64,000 nt of DNA from assembly GCA_002633005.1 (NCBI GenBank), contig NMRA01000528.1, positions 61,432-125,431 of the forward strand, read 5' to 3'. Under the pieces are notes generated by a model. That model searched no databases. It had not been told where the DNA came from and saw nothing but the letters and a program-made list of their open reading frames with translations. The stretch is from Phoronis australis. Its lineage: Eukaryota; Phoronida; Phoronidae. This document shows, in pieces, positions 48,701 to 55,338 of this stretch (position 1 is its first letter; every line of letters begins with the position of its first letter). The position numbers were made by a program, and so were the translations under genes.

Positions 48701-51700
48701 CAGTGTGAGGCATAATTCGCCAAAAAGTGTCTCGCATATGATGGGCCTATGAGATAATTACCATCTCTACTAAGGCCTGTCTAGTGCCTTCTAAGAGATT
48801 TAATTTGGGAATGGGGTATATCTCTTCCTTTTAAGCAGGCAACACGTAGCCTCTTGGCTGGCTACATAGAGGGGATACAGCCCTTCCCATCAGTTTCTGT
48901 ACCACTCCCATCCCGTGTACCTTAAAGTGGTTTTCACCTTGTCAAAAATACAATTTACACTTAAAATTGTCTCTTAAGAAGCGCTTACTTTCTTCAACAA
49001 CCCTTTCAGGTTTTATCGATGAAGTTTGTTTACGTGAATTAAGATGGTTTTGGTGAAGAATTCCTACGGAACTTTTTGGTCGCTGTTAACTTTTTTTTAC
49101 CGTACGTGATAACCAAGAGAATTTCAGTTGATGTCAAGCGAGTTAGACAATAACAACTAGCATGAGACTGAGTGAAGCGCATGATCAGGCACGTAACACT
49201 TGCAAAAAGTAGCATGGGAAGGTATCCAATAGAATTTGTGAGATTCGTGTCCCTTGCCTTGGACATTTTGTTTGTCAACGAGCTTGATTTCGCATAACTA
49301 ATGCAAAATGGCACCAGGTGAGGAGGAGAGGGAAGAACAGTGAACCGTGACAGATTTTCATGGACATGATCAAATCATGCTAACTAAAATTGTCTCCAGA
49401 GTCATGGACTGTGTTCACTACAATTTAATATGTATGTTACTATCAGTGTTTTGAGAACAGCAGCTTTCTAAGGTACCAGTCAGATACAATGGTCCATGAT
49501 TTAGAGAACCAGGCACTCACAGAGTAACTGCCGTTATTTAGTGGATGAAACTGGTTCTCTAAATCAGGGTTCATTATATCGGACTAGTGCCCCTTCTAAG
49601 GAGTAAGGTAAGGGAGTTATCGGCCTACAATCAAGTGACCTAATTATCGGACGTTTTGGCACATTTTGAAAATACTACGGATTGTTGTAAATTCTTTGCT
49701 GAAATAAAGGCTTACCTTTATAGAATTGTTCTGTTACTATATCTTGTCACCGAAGGCCACATTTATGTTCTGACTGATCTTTAAAAAACACAACTAGCAA
49801 ACCTTCGGAGAACCTAAATATCGTATACCATGTTTCCCCATACGCCACACCACGGAAAACTGACTAACCACGTAATGGCCACAGGCACCTTGTAGCCAAA
49901 TTTCAGCTGGAGTGTTTTGACATATATGCTGCTAGAACATAGCTCCATTCGCAACAAAATTATCCATAAAATGAAATCTGATGACGGCGCCAAGTCGTTT
50001 CGATGAATAAGTCCAGACGACTAAAGCACATACAAACTCACTGCAGTTTTTAATATCTCTTTGGCTTCTTGATATGACACCCGCACATGTGCAGTTGGGA
50101 TTCGAATTGAGTTAAAAAACAAATGAAAAATACGGAAGTGACATATTGTCAGTTCAATGAAATGGTTTCATTGTGGAAAATATTTTGTTTTCAACTTTTA
50201 TAACAGATTTAAGCGATCGTCCATTTTAGGCCGACTAGGGGTCTAAATTGCACCTAGGCAATGACCATCGCCTCTGTTGGCCCGAACCAGAGGCGATGCA
50301 GAGGCTATAGGCGCTCTGTACGCCGGAAGCTTTTCGGCGAATTATGCCTCGCACTGACTAAACCATCAAAGTCACGTTGTTATAAATACCTTTTGCGCAT
50401 AGAGGAACACCTCAGGAGGTTGTCGATGTGTTTAATTCCTGCCAACTCGAACAAATACTCCCGTTATGAAACTTTTTCTTCGAGCAGTCCCTATTTCAGT
50501 TCCCAAAATCATGAAATCAAAATTTTTGTATTGCGCACGCTCCAATTTTTCCCGCGCTCGCTACGTGATGTGACTTCATGACCTCAATCTTTAAATAGGC
50601 CAAAGGTGAGCCATTGCGGTCTTGTCAGTCAAATGTTCGTTTCCAAAATGCCACCACTTATACTTGTCTTTAATTAACGTTACTTGAAACTGTTTGTATT
50701 TCAATGAATTATTGTTTGTATTTGATAAAAATAAATGCTGTTGATATGACATTTAATAGTCTTTGTGCAGATATTTGACATTTTAATGTTTAACAACACG
50801 GCAAATGCATGGCTTGTTCCCGGCAGCACGTACGCAAAGGGCGGGAACTTCAGCTTTCAAAGTTCGCCGGTAGGTCCGCAACTTCTGACCTTCGGCCTGG
50901 TTAAAAAAATGAAAATGTTGATTTCACAATTTTGGGAACTGAAATAGGGACTGCTCGAAGAAAAAGTTTCATAACGGGAGTTCCTCTATGCGCAAAAGGT
51001 ATTTATAACAATGCGACTTTGATGGTTTAGTCGGTGCGTGGCATAATTTGCCGAAAAGCTTCCGGCGTACACAGCGCCTATAGCCTCTGCATCGCCTCTG
51101 GTTCGGGCCAACAGAGGCGATGGTCATTGCCTAAATTGCACCCTCTCTCAGTGAAATCAAAACGAGGCAACGCTGTAAAAAACGAGACGGTGCTGGACAT
51201 TGAATGCATTACAGCGGAAAAAAAATTGGTGGCATTTAATTCACAGATCATGATTCAAGTAAGATTTCATGAAATGTCCGATATTAAGGTCCGTCCGGTA
51301 ATTAGGTACAGTCAAGTGACCTAATTATCGGACGTTTTGGCACATTTTGCATTATATTTAATTGAAAACATTACGGATTGTTGTAAATTCTTTGCTGAAA
51401 TAAAGATTTACCATCACGGAATTGTTCTGTTACTATATCTTGTCACTGAAAGCCACATTTATGTTCCGACTGATCTTCAAAAAACACAACAACCAAACCT
51501 TCGGAGAACCTAAATATCCGACACCATGTTTCTCCATACGCCACACCGCGGAAAACTGACTAACCACGTAATGGCCGCGGGCACCTTGTCGCCAAATTTC
51601 AGCTCGAGTGTTTTGACATATATGCTGCTAGAACCCAGGTCCATTCGCAACAAAATTATCCATGAAATGAAATTTGATGACGGCGCCAAGTCGTTTCAAT

Positions 51701-52859
51701 GAATTAGTGCAGACGAATAAAGCACGTGTAAACTCACTGCAGTTTTTAGTATCACTTAGGCTTCTTGATATGACACCCGCACGTGCGCGGTCGGGGTTTG
51801 ACTTGAGTTTAAAAACAAACGAAAAAATGGAACAGTGACATATTGTCTGTTCAATGAGATGGTTTCATTGTGGAAAAAGATTTTATTTTCAACTTTTATA
51901 ACCGATTTATGCGATCGTCCATTTTAGGCCGACTNNNNNNNNNNNNNNNNNNNNNNNNNNNNNNNNNNNNNNNNNNNNNNNNNNNNNNNNNNNNNNNNNN
52001 NNNNNNNNNNNNNNNNNNNNNNNNNNNNNNNNNNNNNNNNNNNNNNNNNNNNNNNNNNNNNNNNNNNNNNNNNNNNNNNNNNNNNNNNNNNNNNNNNNNN
52101 NNNNNNNNNNNNNNNNNNNNNNNNNNNNNNNNNNNNNNNNNNNNNNNNNNNNNNNNNNNNNNNNNNNNNNNNNNNNNNNNNNNNNNNNNNNNNNNNNNNN
52201 NNNNNNNNNNNNNNNNNNNNNNNNNNNNNNNNNNNNNNNNNNNNNNNNNNNNNTCACAATAAAATGGCTGCCGAAGGCAGTGCACATTTGAAATAACTCG
52301 GCACAAATTAAAGAAAACTTCCGAATCGATGAATGCGGTATATCTGTGAGAGTTAAATCGAATCCTATTCAGATCATAACTTTGAAGTGGAATAATTCGG
52401 TGAGTACAACAGCAAGTTTTATGCTTAGGCGGACGAACATTGGGCTCCCCAGTATATGTGTATTTTAAGTCTAAGAAAGTAAGAATATACAAAAAAGCAC
52501 ACGACACATCAAAATTTTCACAGTTAAAAATAGAATATTAAGCTTGGTGTATTCGTAATACAAAACACATGTTTTATACTCTATACTTTTCTGCATAATC
52601 TTACCCTTACCTTTGAGCACGTTAAAAAACAGCGTAGGTGAATGGACCAATGACAACACAAACAAACGAGAATCTGGACAAGACCGATTGCGGCTAGAGC
52701 GATAAGTCCAGCTTCAGGGTACACAAATGCACCGTAGACACCGGCCCAAACGTACAGCCAGACAGGATAGATGAGAAGAAAGGGCGCAACGTAGCCATGA
52801 AGCCATACCGGACGAGAATTATAAAGAGTAATGTACTCAATCTCCTCATTCATCGGCAT
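21659..52859 (-). CDS. ATP13A1: P5A-type ATPase, ATP13A1 orthologue (15 exons found, 3-prime third missing)
   Basis: ATP13A1 is the ER P5A ATPase that extracts mistargeted mitochondrial tail-anchored and signal-anchored helices from the ER membrane. Fifteen exons (52859-52611, 42811-42728, 41921-41838, 37876-37773, 36834-36606, 36024-35848, 34865-34736, 32514-32332, 30479-30342, 29873-29753, 29075-28921, 25206-25031, 24436-24326, 22430-22305, 21773-21659) total 2182 nt and join in matching phases with GT-AG borders, giving about 727 residues. Visible landmarks are TGES at 301-304, PPELPIE at 438-444 (P5A type), DKTGT with the catalytic aspartate at 481, KGAPE near 600 and TGDN at 694-697. The human protein is about 1200 residues. 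The GDGTND hinge and later helices are not in this window. Introns are 0.1-9.8 kb and heavily invaded by repeats. Confidence 0.93.
22305..22430 (-). CDS. ATP13A1: ATP13A1 exon 14
   Basis: Acceptor TTGTTAG, coding [18 protein letters not shown] then [16 protein letters not shown], donor CAT|GTAAGT. Phase 0 at both ends. It matches the ATP13A1 stretch between the N and P domains (KFVGFxxxSCPLKxDSKAV). Confidence 0.92.
22562..22620. repeat. perfect 27-bp hairpin in ATP13A1 intron 13
   Basis: The arm at 22562-22588 (begins ACGAGAAATTTACTG, ends GTTCGCTG) is repeated exactly inverted at 22594-22620, with the five-base loop TATTG. It lies 132 bases upstream of the exon 14 acceptor in the direction of transcription. 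There are no mismatches in 27 pairs, unlike the surrounding decayed repeats. Confidence 0.95.
24326..24436 (-). CDS. ATP13A1: ATP13A1 exon 13
   Basis: Acceptor TATTACAG, coding [20 protein letters not shown] then [11 protein letters not shown] and THQQ, donor CAG|GTGGGT. Phase 0 at both ends. [11 protein letters not shown] is nearly invariant in ATP13A1. Confidence 0.93.
25031..25206 (-). CDS. ATP13A1: ATP13A1 exon 12 (KGAPE motif)
   Basis: Acceptor TTGATCAG, coding [20 protein letters not shown] then RMSV and [11 protein letters not shown], donor ATG|GTGAGT (phase 0). The [12 protein letters not shown] and KGAPE stretches form the nucleotide-binding domain. Eighteen bases of this exon (25069-25086) recur exactly in the following intron at 24982-24999. 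Confidence 0.93.
25411..27828. mobile_element. DNA element with TTAACCGCCC-rich ends, copy 2 (longer, inverted)
   Basis: The left end is CCATAATCGTTCGGGTTAAC (one change from copy 1) and the right end is its complement closing in CGATTACGG; TA flanks both. At 2418 bp it is about 0.8 kb longer than copy 1 at 11177-12797 and lies in the opposite orientation. It occupies ATP13A1 intron 11, 205 bases ahead of the exon 12 acceptor. Short conserved frames (26573-26827 and 27248-27466, plus) match copy 1 but carry no recognisable domain. It is probably a non-autonomous element with a TA target. Confidence 0.82.
28921..29075 (-). CDS. ATP13A1: ATP13A1 exon 11
   Basis: Acceptor TTGCTGCAG, coding [20 protein letters not shown] then [20 protein letters not shown] and VDWTLTK, donor AAGG|GTAAGG (phase 1). 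VGDPLEKA is a nucleotide-binding-domain signature of P5 ATPases. Confidence 0.93.
29579..29612. repeat. TA/TATG microsatellite
   Basis: Alternating TA followed by TATGTA units. It lies inside a copy of the dispersed repeat also seen at 14535. Confidence 0.9.
29753..29873 (-). CDS. ATP13A1: ATP13A1 exon 10 (DKTGT catalytic aspartate)
   Basis: Acceptor TACTTTCAG, coding [20 protein letters not shown] then [19 protein letters not shown], donor CTAGA|GTAGGT (phase 2). The aspartate of DKTGT (residue 481 in the joined model) is the phosphorylated residue of all P-type ATPases. Confidence 0.95.
30202..30341. repeat. 28-bp minisatellite built on the exon 9 splice donor
   Basis: Five units of about 28 bases. 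On the minus strand the first is GTAAGTACAAGGAGGGGGGC plus CTCATTAT and begins at the exon 9 donor itself. Later units start GTAAATAC, GAAATTAC, GTAAATAC and CAAAGTAC and keep the GGAGGGG run. Confidence 0.88.
30342..30479 (-). CDS. ATP13A1: ATP13A1 exon 9 (PPELP membrane motif)
   Basis: Acceptor CTTGTTTCAG, coding [20 protein letters not shown] then [20 protein letters not shown] and ALTKL, donor TTAT|GTAAGT (phase 1). PPELPxE in the fourth membrane helix distinguishes P5A from P5B ATPases. The donor is the first unit of a minisatellite. Confidence 0.95.
31318..31800 (+). repeat. dispersed repeat, partner at 38085-38395
   Basis: GTGTACCACCAAAACTGCAT is shared, as are CAGATTTTTC and, further on, TTACTGAACTTA and neighbouring stretches. 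The two copies are in the same orientation. This copy has about 200 extra bases in the middle. Both lie in ATP13A1 introns. Confidence 0.6.
32332..32514 (-). CDS. ATP13A1: ATP13A1 exon 8 (membrane helix)
   Basis: Acceptor CTCCTTTCAG, coding [20 protein letters not shown] then [20 protein letters not shown] and the helix [19 protein letters not shown], donor AAAG|GTAATA. Phase 1 at both ends. GFNTSQGxLLRTI is a P5 ATPase signature. Confidence 0.94.
33157..34658 (-). mobile_element. THAP-domain DNA transposon relic with 18-bp TIRs
   Basis: AATAGCGGATTTGCAGCG at 33157-33174 is inverted exactly at 34641-34658. Just inside the right end, on the minus strand, a THAP zinc-finger is readable across frameshifts: [18 protein letters not shown] from 34549, then [11 protein letters not shown], then [21 protein letters not shown] second open frame (33704-33183, 173 codons, with basic stretch [20 protein letters not shown]) has no domain I recognise. 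THAP domains occur in P-element and Kolobok transposases. It sits in ATP13A1 intron 7, 78 bases after the exon 7 donor. Part of its interior (about 33750-34245) has relatives at 46900-47400 and 48930-49430. Confidence 0.65.
33183..33704 (-). pseudogene. 173-codon open frame in the THAP element
   Basis: Uninterrupted from an alternative start to a stop, rich in Arg/Lys then Asp/Glu ([18 protein letters not shown]). I do not recognise a domain. Its position inside a TIR-bounded THAP element suggests part of a transposase or accessory protein. No splice sites were judged. Confidence 0.35.
34736..34865 (-). CDS. ATP13A1: ATP13A1 exon 7
   Basis: Acceptor CTCGGTAG, coding [20 protein letters not shown] then [20 protein letters not shown] and GLK, donor AAAG|GTGAGT (phase 1). 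[16 protein letters not shown] is the matching segment of ATP13A1. The acceptor has a poor pyrimidine tract. Confidence 0.92.
35469..35582. repeat. 57-bp tandem duplication
   Basis: Two near-identical 57-base units, each starting AAAGACCATGGGCTTATGCC, plus the first 11 bases of a third. They differ at two or three positions, so the duplication is recent. ATP13A1 intron 6. Confidence 0.95.
35848..36024 (-). CDS. ATP13A1: ATP13A1 exon 6 (TGES actuator loop)
   Basis: Acceptor TTTTTTTCTTAAG (AAG rather than CAG), coding [20 protein letters not shown] then [20 protein letters not shown] and [17 protein letters not shown], donor AAG|GTAGTC. Phase 0 at both ends. TGES is the dephosphorylation loop of the A domain. 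Confidence 0.95.
36494..36640. repeat. decayed tandem copies of the exon 5 end and donor
   Basis: On the minus strand the exon end GGGCAACAAACCGTATCCCA + TTCAG|GTAGTGTTGA is followed by GGGAAACGAATTGCTTCCCA + TTTAG|ATAGTGTTGA and then by a weaker third unit (GGAAATGAATAGCATCCCAG). Period about 42 bases. Confidence 0.7.
36606..36834 (-). CDS. ATP13A1: ATP13A1 exon 5 (membrane helices and A domain entry)
   Basis: Acceptor CCTTTCAG, coding [20 protein letters not shown] then [34 protein letters not shown] and GNKPYPIQ, donor CAG|GTAGTG (phase 0). [20 protein letters not shown] is almost invariant in ATP13A1. Confidence 0.95.
37773..37876 (-). CDS. ATP13A1: ATP13A1 exon 4
   Basis: Acceptor GCTCGCCAG, coding [20 protein letters not shown] then [14 protein letters not shown], donor ATCA|GTGAGC (phase 2). 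It corresponds to the VAFPVGxxFSYYQ to AAEKKFGSN stretch of the vertebrate protein. Confidence 0.9.
38085..38395 (+). repeat. dispersed repeat, partner at 31318-31800
   Basis: See the partner copy. Shared GTGTACCACCAAAACTGCAT and downstream blocks, same orientation, ATP13A1 intron 3. Confidence 0.6.
38605..39200 (+). repeat. 0.6-kb dispersed repeat, partner at 53355-54025
   Basis: Long shared text includes GTATGAAGA, ACTCGTGACACGC, CCAATAGGTGG and TTTAGCAGCAGAATAAC. One copy is in ATP13A1 intron 3 and the other just downstream of the shared promoter, in CHCHD5 intron 1. No coding sequence seen. Both copies contain the CTCF-like core CCAATAGGTGG. Confidence 0.65.
40420..41580 (+). repeat. tandem repeat of about 140 bp, five units, split by a MITE
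   Basis: The phrase CACTGAAATTGTCTGGCAGTG or a close variant recurs near 40431, 40566, 40701, 41335 and 41475. After subtracting the roughly 0.5-kb MITE (40788-41285) the spacing is 133-144 bases. Each unit also carries TAGCTCAACT and GGTTACCTCT. Confidence 0.75.
40788..41285 (+). mobile_element. MITE with GGCTTGGAAT termini, copy 2
   Basis: Close to copy 1 at 6165-6661 along its whole length and in the same orientation. It is flanked by TGGTGGCA (40780-40787) and TGGTGGGT (41286-41293), an 8-base target duplication with two changes. It is inserted into a unit of the 140-bp tandem repeat, so it is the younger of the two. Confidence 0.8.
41838..41921 (-). CDS. ATP13A1: ATP13A1 exon 3
   Basis: Acceptor AATATTTTCAG, coding [20 protein letters not shown] then GEKKRFTA, donor GCG|GTGAGT. 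84 nt, phase 0 at both ends. FxFQKxKYxYD is the conserved core in ATP13A1. Confidence 0.9.
42728..42811 (-). CDS. ATP13A1: ATP13A1 exon 2
   Basis: Acceptor GCTATTTTTCAG, coding [20 protein letters not shown] then PELLPLNH, donor CAT|GTTTGT. 84 nt, phase 0 at both ends. VKVVPTxNNG is the family signature. The donor GTTTGT is weak; phase with exon 3 supports it. Confidence 0.88.
42900..45837. other. ATP13A1 intron 1, left part
   Basis: AT-rich. No exon or gene recognised except the SINE at 44894. Confidence 0.5.
44894..45065 (+). mobile_element. tRNA-derived SINE, degraded
   Basis: GGCAGTGTGGCCTACTGGAA contains an A-box-like stretch and GGGTTCGACTTCC is a B box 30 bases on, followed by pairing GGGCCACACTGC. 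The head resembles a tRNA, but the anticodon arm is deleted, and it is followed by a non-tRNA body (to about 45065). This is the usual form of a SINE, not a working tRNA. Confidence 0.72.
45838..47885 (+). repeat. 2.05-kb segment, tandem copy 1
   Basis: Begins GCATTGGTCTCTGACAGGCA and ends CAGCTGGAGTGTTTT. Copy 2 (47887-49918) repeats it throughout with a few percent difference and small indels. A single N separates them. The interior includes a stretch related to the THAP element (46900-47400) and to the fold-back arm (46575-46690). Short minus-strand open frames (47281-47054 and 49314-49039) are conserved only as duplicates. Confidence 0.9.
47439..47559. mobile_element. small MITE, about 121 bp (also in copy 2)
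   Basis: GGCACTAGTCAGATACAATG and GATTTAGAGAACCAG at the left are inverted at the right (CTGGTTCTCTAAATC ... CTAGTGCC). The arms are about 42 bases. CTTTCTAAG and CCTTCTAAG flank it, a possible 8-9-base duplication. The same element is in tandem copy 2 near 49470-49590. Confidence 0.65.
47886..47886. other. single N joining two near-identical 2-kb copies
   Basis: A one-base gap exactly at the boundary of a tandem duplication. Confidence 0.95.
47887..49918 (+). repeat. 2.03-kb segment, tandem copy 2
   Basis: Collinear with 45838-47885. A third, more diverged partial copy of its right end begins at about 51308 and runs to the gap at 51935. Confidence 0.9.
50257..51131. mobile_element. fold-back element with arms over 150 bp and 11-bp target duplication
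   Basis: The left end GGCAATGACCATCGCCTCTG and following 150 bases are inverted at the right end (51122-51131 and leftward). Pairing continues inward (TCGAGCAGTCCCTATTTCAG) apart from an extra 50 bases on the left arm. TAAATTGCACC flanks both sides (50244-50254 and 51132-51142). Solo arms occur at about 46575-46690, 48625-48740 and 54170-54365. The inner 400 bases carry no recognised domain. Long arms plus a 9-11-base duplication are reminiscent of Mutator-like elements. Confidence 0.8.
51308..51934 (+). repeat. third, partial copy of the 2-kb repeat right end
   Basis: TCAAGTGACCTAATTATCGG onward matches 47601-47885 and 49632-50240, more diverged than the tandem pair. It is cut by a gap at 51935. 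Confidence 0.85.
51935..52253. other. assembly gap (319 N)
   Basis: Unresolved bases in ATP13A1 intron 1, at the end of a repeat copy. Confidence 0.99.
52611..52859 (-). CDS. ATP13A1: ATP13A1 exon 1 (start codon, first two helices)
   Basis: ATG at 52859 has A at -3. It gives [20 protein letters not shown] then [20 protein letters not shown] and [16 protein letters not shown], ending [14 protein letters not shown]. An in-frame stop lies 42 bases upstream and no earlier ATG is in frame; a second ATG is two codons in. The N-terminus is about 30-40 residues shorter than in vertebrates. Donor AAAG|GTAAGG is followed at once by a second GTAAGA, six bases on. Confidence 0.9.
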
Positions 52860-53171
52860 GGTGTCGTCTGATTCAATCACAAGGAGTCGCTGTAGATTTT
52901 TTAATCCGTTTTAATGTTACTCAATTAATCTATAAAAATATCAAAACTAAATGTAAAATTATTGATTAAAAAGTATTTAAATCGCTATAAGGGGCAAATA
53001 ATTTGAAAAACTTCATTTTTTATTTACTTTTTAAACGGTACGGTGGTCAGCTTGCAAGTTGTCATTTCTGGTCACGTGATATTATTTTTGTTTTGGTGCT
53101 TGGGTTTTAAACTGTTAAATGTTAGCTGGAAGTTGATTACAGTTTGCTTCAATGTTACGCCCGCAATCGTA
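52860..53171. promoter_or_regulatory. divergent promoter of ATP13A1 and CHCHD5
   Basis: The 0.3-kb interval separates the ATP13A1 start (minus) from the inferred end of CHCHD5 exon 1 (plus). GTCACGTGAT at 53071-53080 is an E-box of the USF/CLEAR type that often marks bidirectional promoters. No TATA box is convincing. The head-to-head arrangement is seen directly; its promoter activity is inference. Confidence 0.6.
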
Positions 53172-53173
53172 AT
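53172..53173 (+). CDS. CHCHD5: CHCHD5 exon 1 coding bases (split start codon)
   Basis: Inferred: AT followed by donor GTAAGTGC. Exon 2 begins with G, so splicing makes ATG-GAT-GTA. The resulting N-terminus MDVSMQLIRQHC has the same length to the first cysteine as vertebrate CHCHD5, and the phase is exactly right. The 5-prime limit of the exon is unknown. Confidence 0.5.
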
Positions 53174-53354
53174 GTAAGTGCTCATTATCGTAGTCAAGTC
53201 ATCATCTTCATTCTTGAAGCGTATCCCTACTGCTTTTACAACATAGGCGTGGATAAGCTGAGTGCCTTGTAGTTGTAGTTGTAAGAGCTTCTTTATTTTC
53301 TCAGCTAGTCTCTAACTCTGACTCGACGCTCGGCCTTACTTAAAGTTAAACAAG

Positions 53355-54025
53355 GCTTAGTTATCCAACTAGTTGTATGAAGATTATTGTCAAAATACAA
53401 CCAGGAACCGCTGTGTGTTAAGCTCGGATAGAACTCGTGTAGTTCTTCTCACCAACTTGTCGGTGTTAAACTTAAAATTATATCAAAATGTAGACCTTAA
53501 CTGAAATGACTGGGACTGGCAGGAGTTCAACACTCGGCTTGTCCTTGCCTGTTGCAGCCATTTAAGTGAAAAACAACGTAATAAATGTCATTTTCTTGCA
53601 TAATTCTCCGTCTTATGTAACAAAGCGAAGTAGCTAGTCTATCGTCGTTTTGAAAACAGTTTAACGAACGCTCGTGACACGCTCGCGCGCCATTTCTTAA
53701 ATTCTTTGTGACATCCCTCGAAACATGATGGCAGCTTCACAACAGCAAAATCTGTTCTGAAATTCGGTTTGCTGTTATCAGCATACTAAAAATTATTATA
53801 AAGTGAAACCTTATTCTGATAATTTGTAGTGATATTTACGCAACCTCGTGGAATAACAACAGTTGATTAAAGAATCGGTGCAAAAAGAAATTGACCAATA
53901 GGTGGCACTTCATATAATGGCGCTGAAAGCAGATCCTTAAGATCACTCTACAACTTTAGCAGCAGAATAACAGTAGAACGCTAATTTTTCCAACACCCAT
54001 AAATAGTTTAGTTTATTCAATAGTG
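53355..54025 (+). repeat. dispersed repeat in CHCHD5 intron 1, partner at 38605-39200
   Basis: Same orientation as the partner. Includes CCAATAGGTGGCAC and TTTAGCAGCAGAATAAC. See the partner entry. Confidence 0.65.
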
Positions 54026-54169
54026 AGTATAGGTTTTAATGATAAATTGGTGTAGGATTTTATTTGGTCATTTTTTACATACATCGGCCCCATAGAGCTG
54101 TACAAATTAGAATGCATCTTTGCACCAAGGCTAGGTTAGACAGTGCCACCATCTCAAGTAGCAGCAGAA

Positions 54170-54365
54170 ACTCTTCATACACCGGAAGCTGTTCTGCAAA
54201 TAGTGCCTCACACTGATTAAAGCGTCAAAGTCATGCTGCTTTAAGTACCTTTTACACATAGAGGGACATCTTCAAGAAGGCCGTCAATGTCTGATCCTTC
54301 CAACTTGGACAAATACTCCAGTAATCAAAGCTTTGTTTGAGCAGTCCTTCGTTAAGTTACCCAAA
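54170..54365 (+). repeat. solo arm of the 50-kb fold-back family
   Basis: CACCGGAAGCTGTTCTGCAA, GTGCCTCACACTGATTAAAG, TACCTTTTACACATAGAGG and GAGCAGTCC follow the order of the left arm at 50315-50500, with about 75 percent identity by eye. CHCHD5 intron 1. Confidence 0.65.
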
Positions 54366-54591
54366 TTTGCAACTGGCCAGATTTACTCACGCCAGGAAGT
54401 ATGACAACATTTCCCAGGAACCGGTCTATCATGAATCCCCAGTAGATGGAGCCAGGTGGCTCCGCAATGTCGGGAAATTTATGTTATTTTATAGCACGTG
54501 CAGAAGGAATGGTTTGTAATTCTGCATCTTTGCGTCAAACTAGTTCTCAAAACTGGGATCGTAGTAAGCTTGCAATATATCCATTCTTTAG

Positions 54592-54732
54592 GGATGTATC
54601 AATGCAGCTGATTCGTCAGCATTGCACCCAGTCACTCAAAGAATATACGTGGTGTGTGGACTCTAACCCGGGCACATGGGCGAAGAACTGCGACAGACAA
54701 CGACTTCAGCTTGCCTCTTGTGCTCAGTCGCA
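54592..54732 (+). CDS. CHCHD5: CHCHD5 exon 2 (first CHCH domain)
   Basis: Acceptor CATTCTTTAG. Coding DVSMQLIRQHCTQSLKEYTW then CVDSNPGTWAKNCDRQRLQL and ASCAQS; donor CGCA|GTATGT (phase 2). The first twin CX9C pair is C12-C22 and C34-C44. CHCHD5 proteins are small intermembrane-space proteins imported and oxidised through MIA40. The frame is also open upstream of the acceptor, but without similarity, so I take the exon from the acceptor. Confidence 0.85.
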
Positions 54733-55148
54733 GTATGTATGATGCAAATGATTAACATGAGATTGGTCATACAAATTCTTGATCTCACAACTAAAGATCC
54801 AGAAAGCTACCTTCATTATGTTTTTCAATGTAATATTTAACACAGTTCAGGTCGTTATTGATTTTTACGGATCAGTGAGCTATTACTAACTGCAATCCCA
54901 ATTACTTTAAATGGCTTCTGAAAGACTTTGACTTGTTGACTGCTTATAGTTCAACTAGGGATTTCCATGTACAATGGATAGGTTGAATTGTAAGCAATGC
55001 AAATGTGTCTGGATTTTTGGAAGGTTTCGTGGTTACAGCGTACTGCGGAAAATCTTGCTATGTTTTCATTTCGGAATGTTGGCAGCTGTGAATCATGTTC
55101 TTTGATTAGTATCAATTTTTACATTGTGTTTTGTCTTCACTATTTTAG

Positions 55149-55338
55149 TCCAACCATCAAGCAAATTAAACGGAAGTGCTCATCAACCTACAAGGACTAC
55201 GACCGTTGCGTGCGCTGTAACCCTGACAACGTGCTGAGCTGCTGCGAAGAGCTTCGACGGTTCTCTTCGTGTGCAGACAACTACGTGCCCAAGCAAAGCG
55301 TGGTGACTTTTACAGCATCTAGGTCGAGTGAGTCTTGA
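55149..55338 (+). CDS. CHCHD5: CHCHD5 exon 3 (second CHCH domain and stop)
   Basis: Acceptor CTTCACTATTTTAG; the split codon CA|T gives histidine in SHPTIKQIKRKC, matching the family SSHPIIRQIRQAC. The second twin CX9C pair is C58-C68 and C79-C89, with extra cysteines at 71 and 80. Ends TASRSSES and TGA. With exons 1 and 2 the protein is 110 residues, the same length as I recall for human CHCHD5. Confidence 0.88.

Noticed and set aside
47054-49314. Hydrophobic 75- and 91-codon minus-strand frames
   Set aside because: Identical only because the 2-kb segment is duplicated; the third family member at 33.2-34.6 kb does not keep the frame.
51870-52507. Open frames over the gap at 51935-52253
   Set aside because: Artefact of Ns.
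54337-54591. CHCHD5 N-terminal extension read through from 54446
   Set aside because: The open frame upstream of the acceptor at 54592 overlaps a repeat arm and has no similarity to the family; the split-ATG model fits better.
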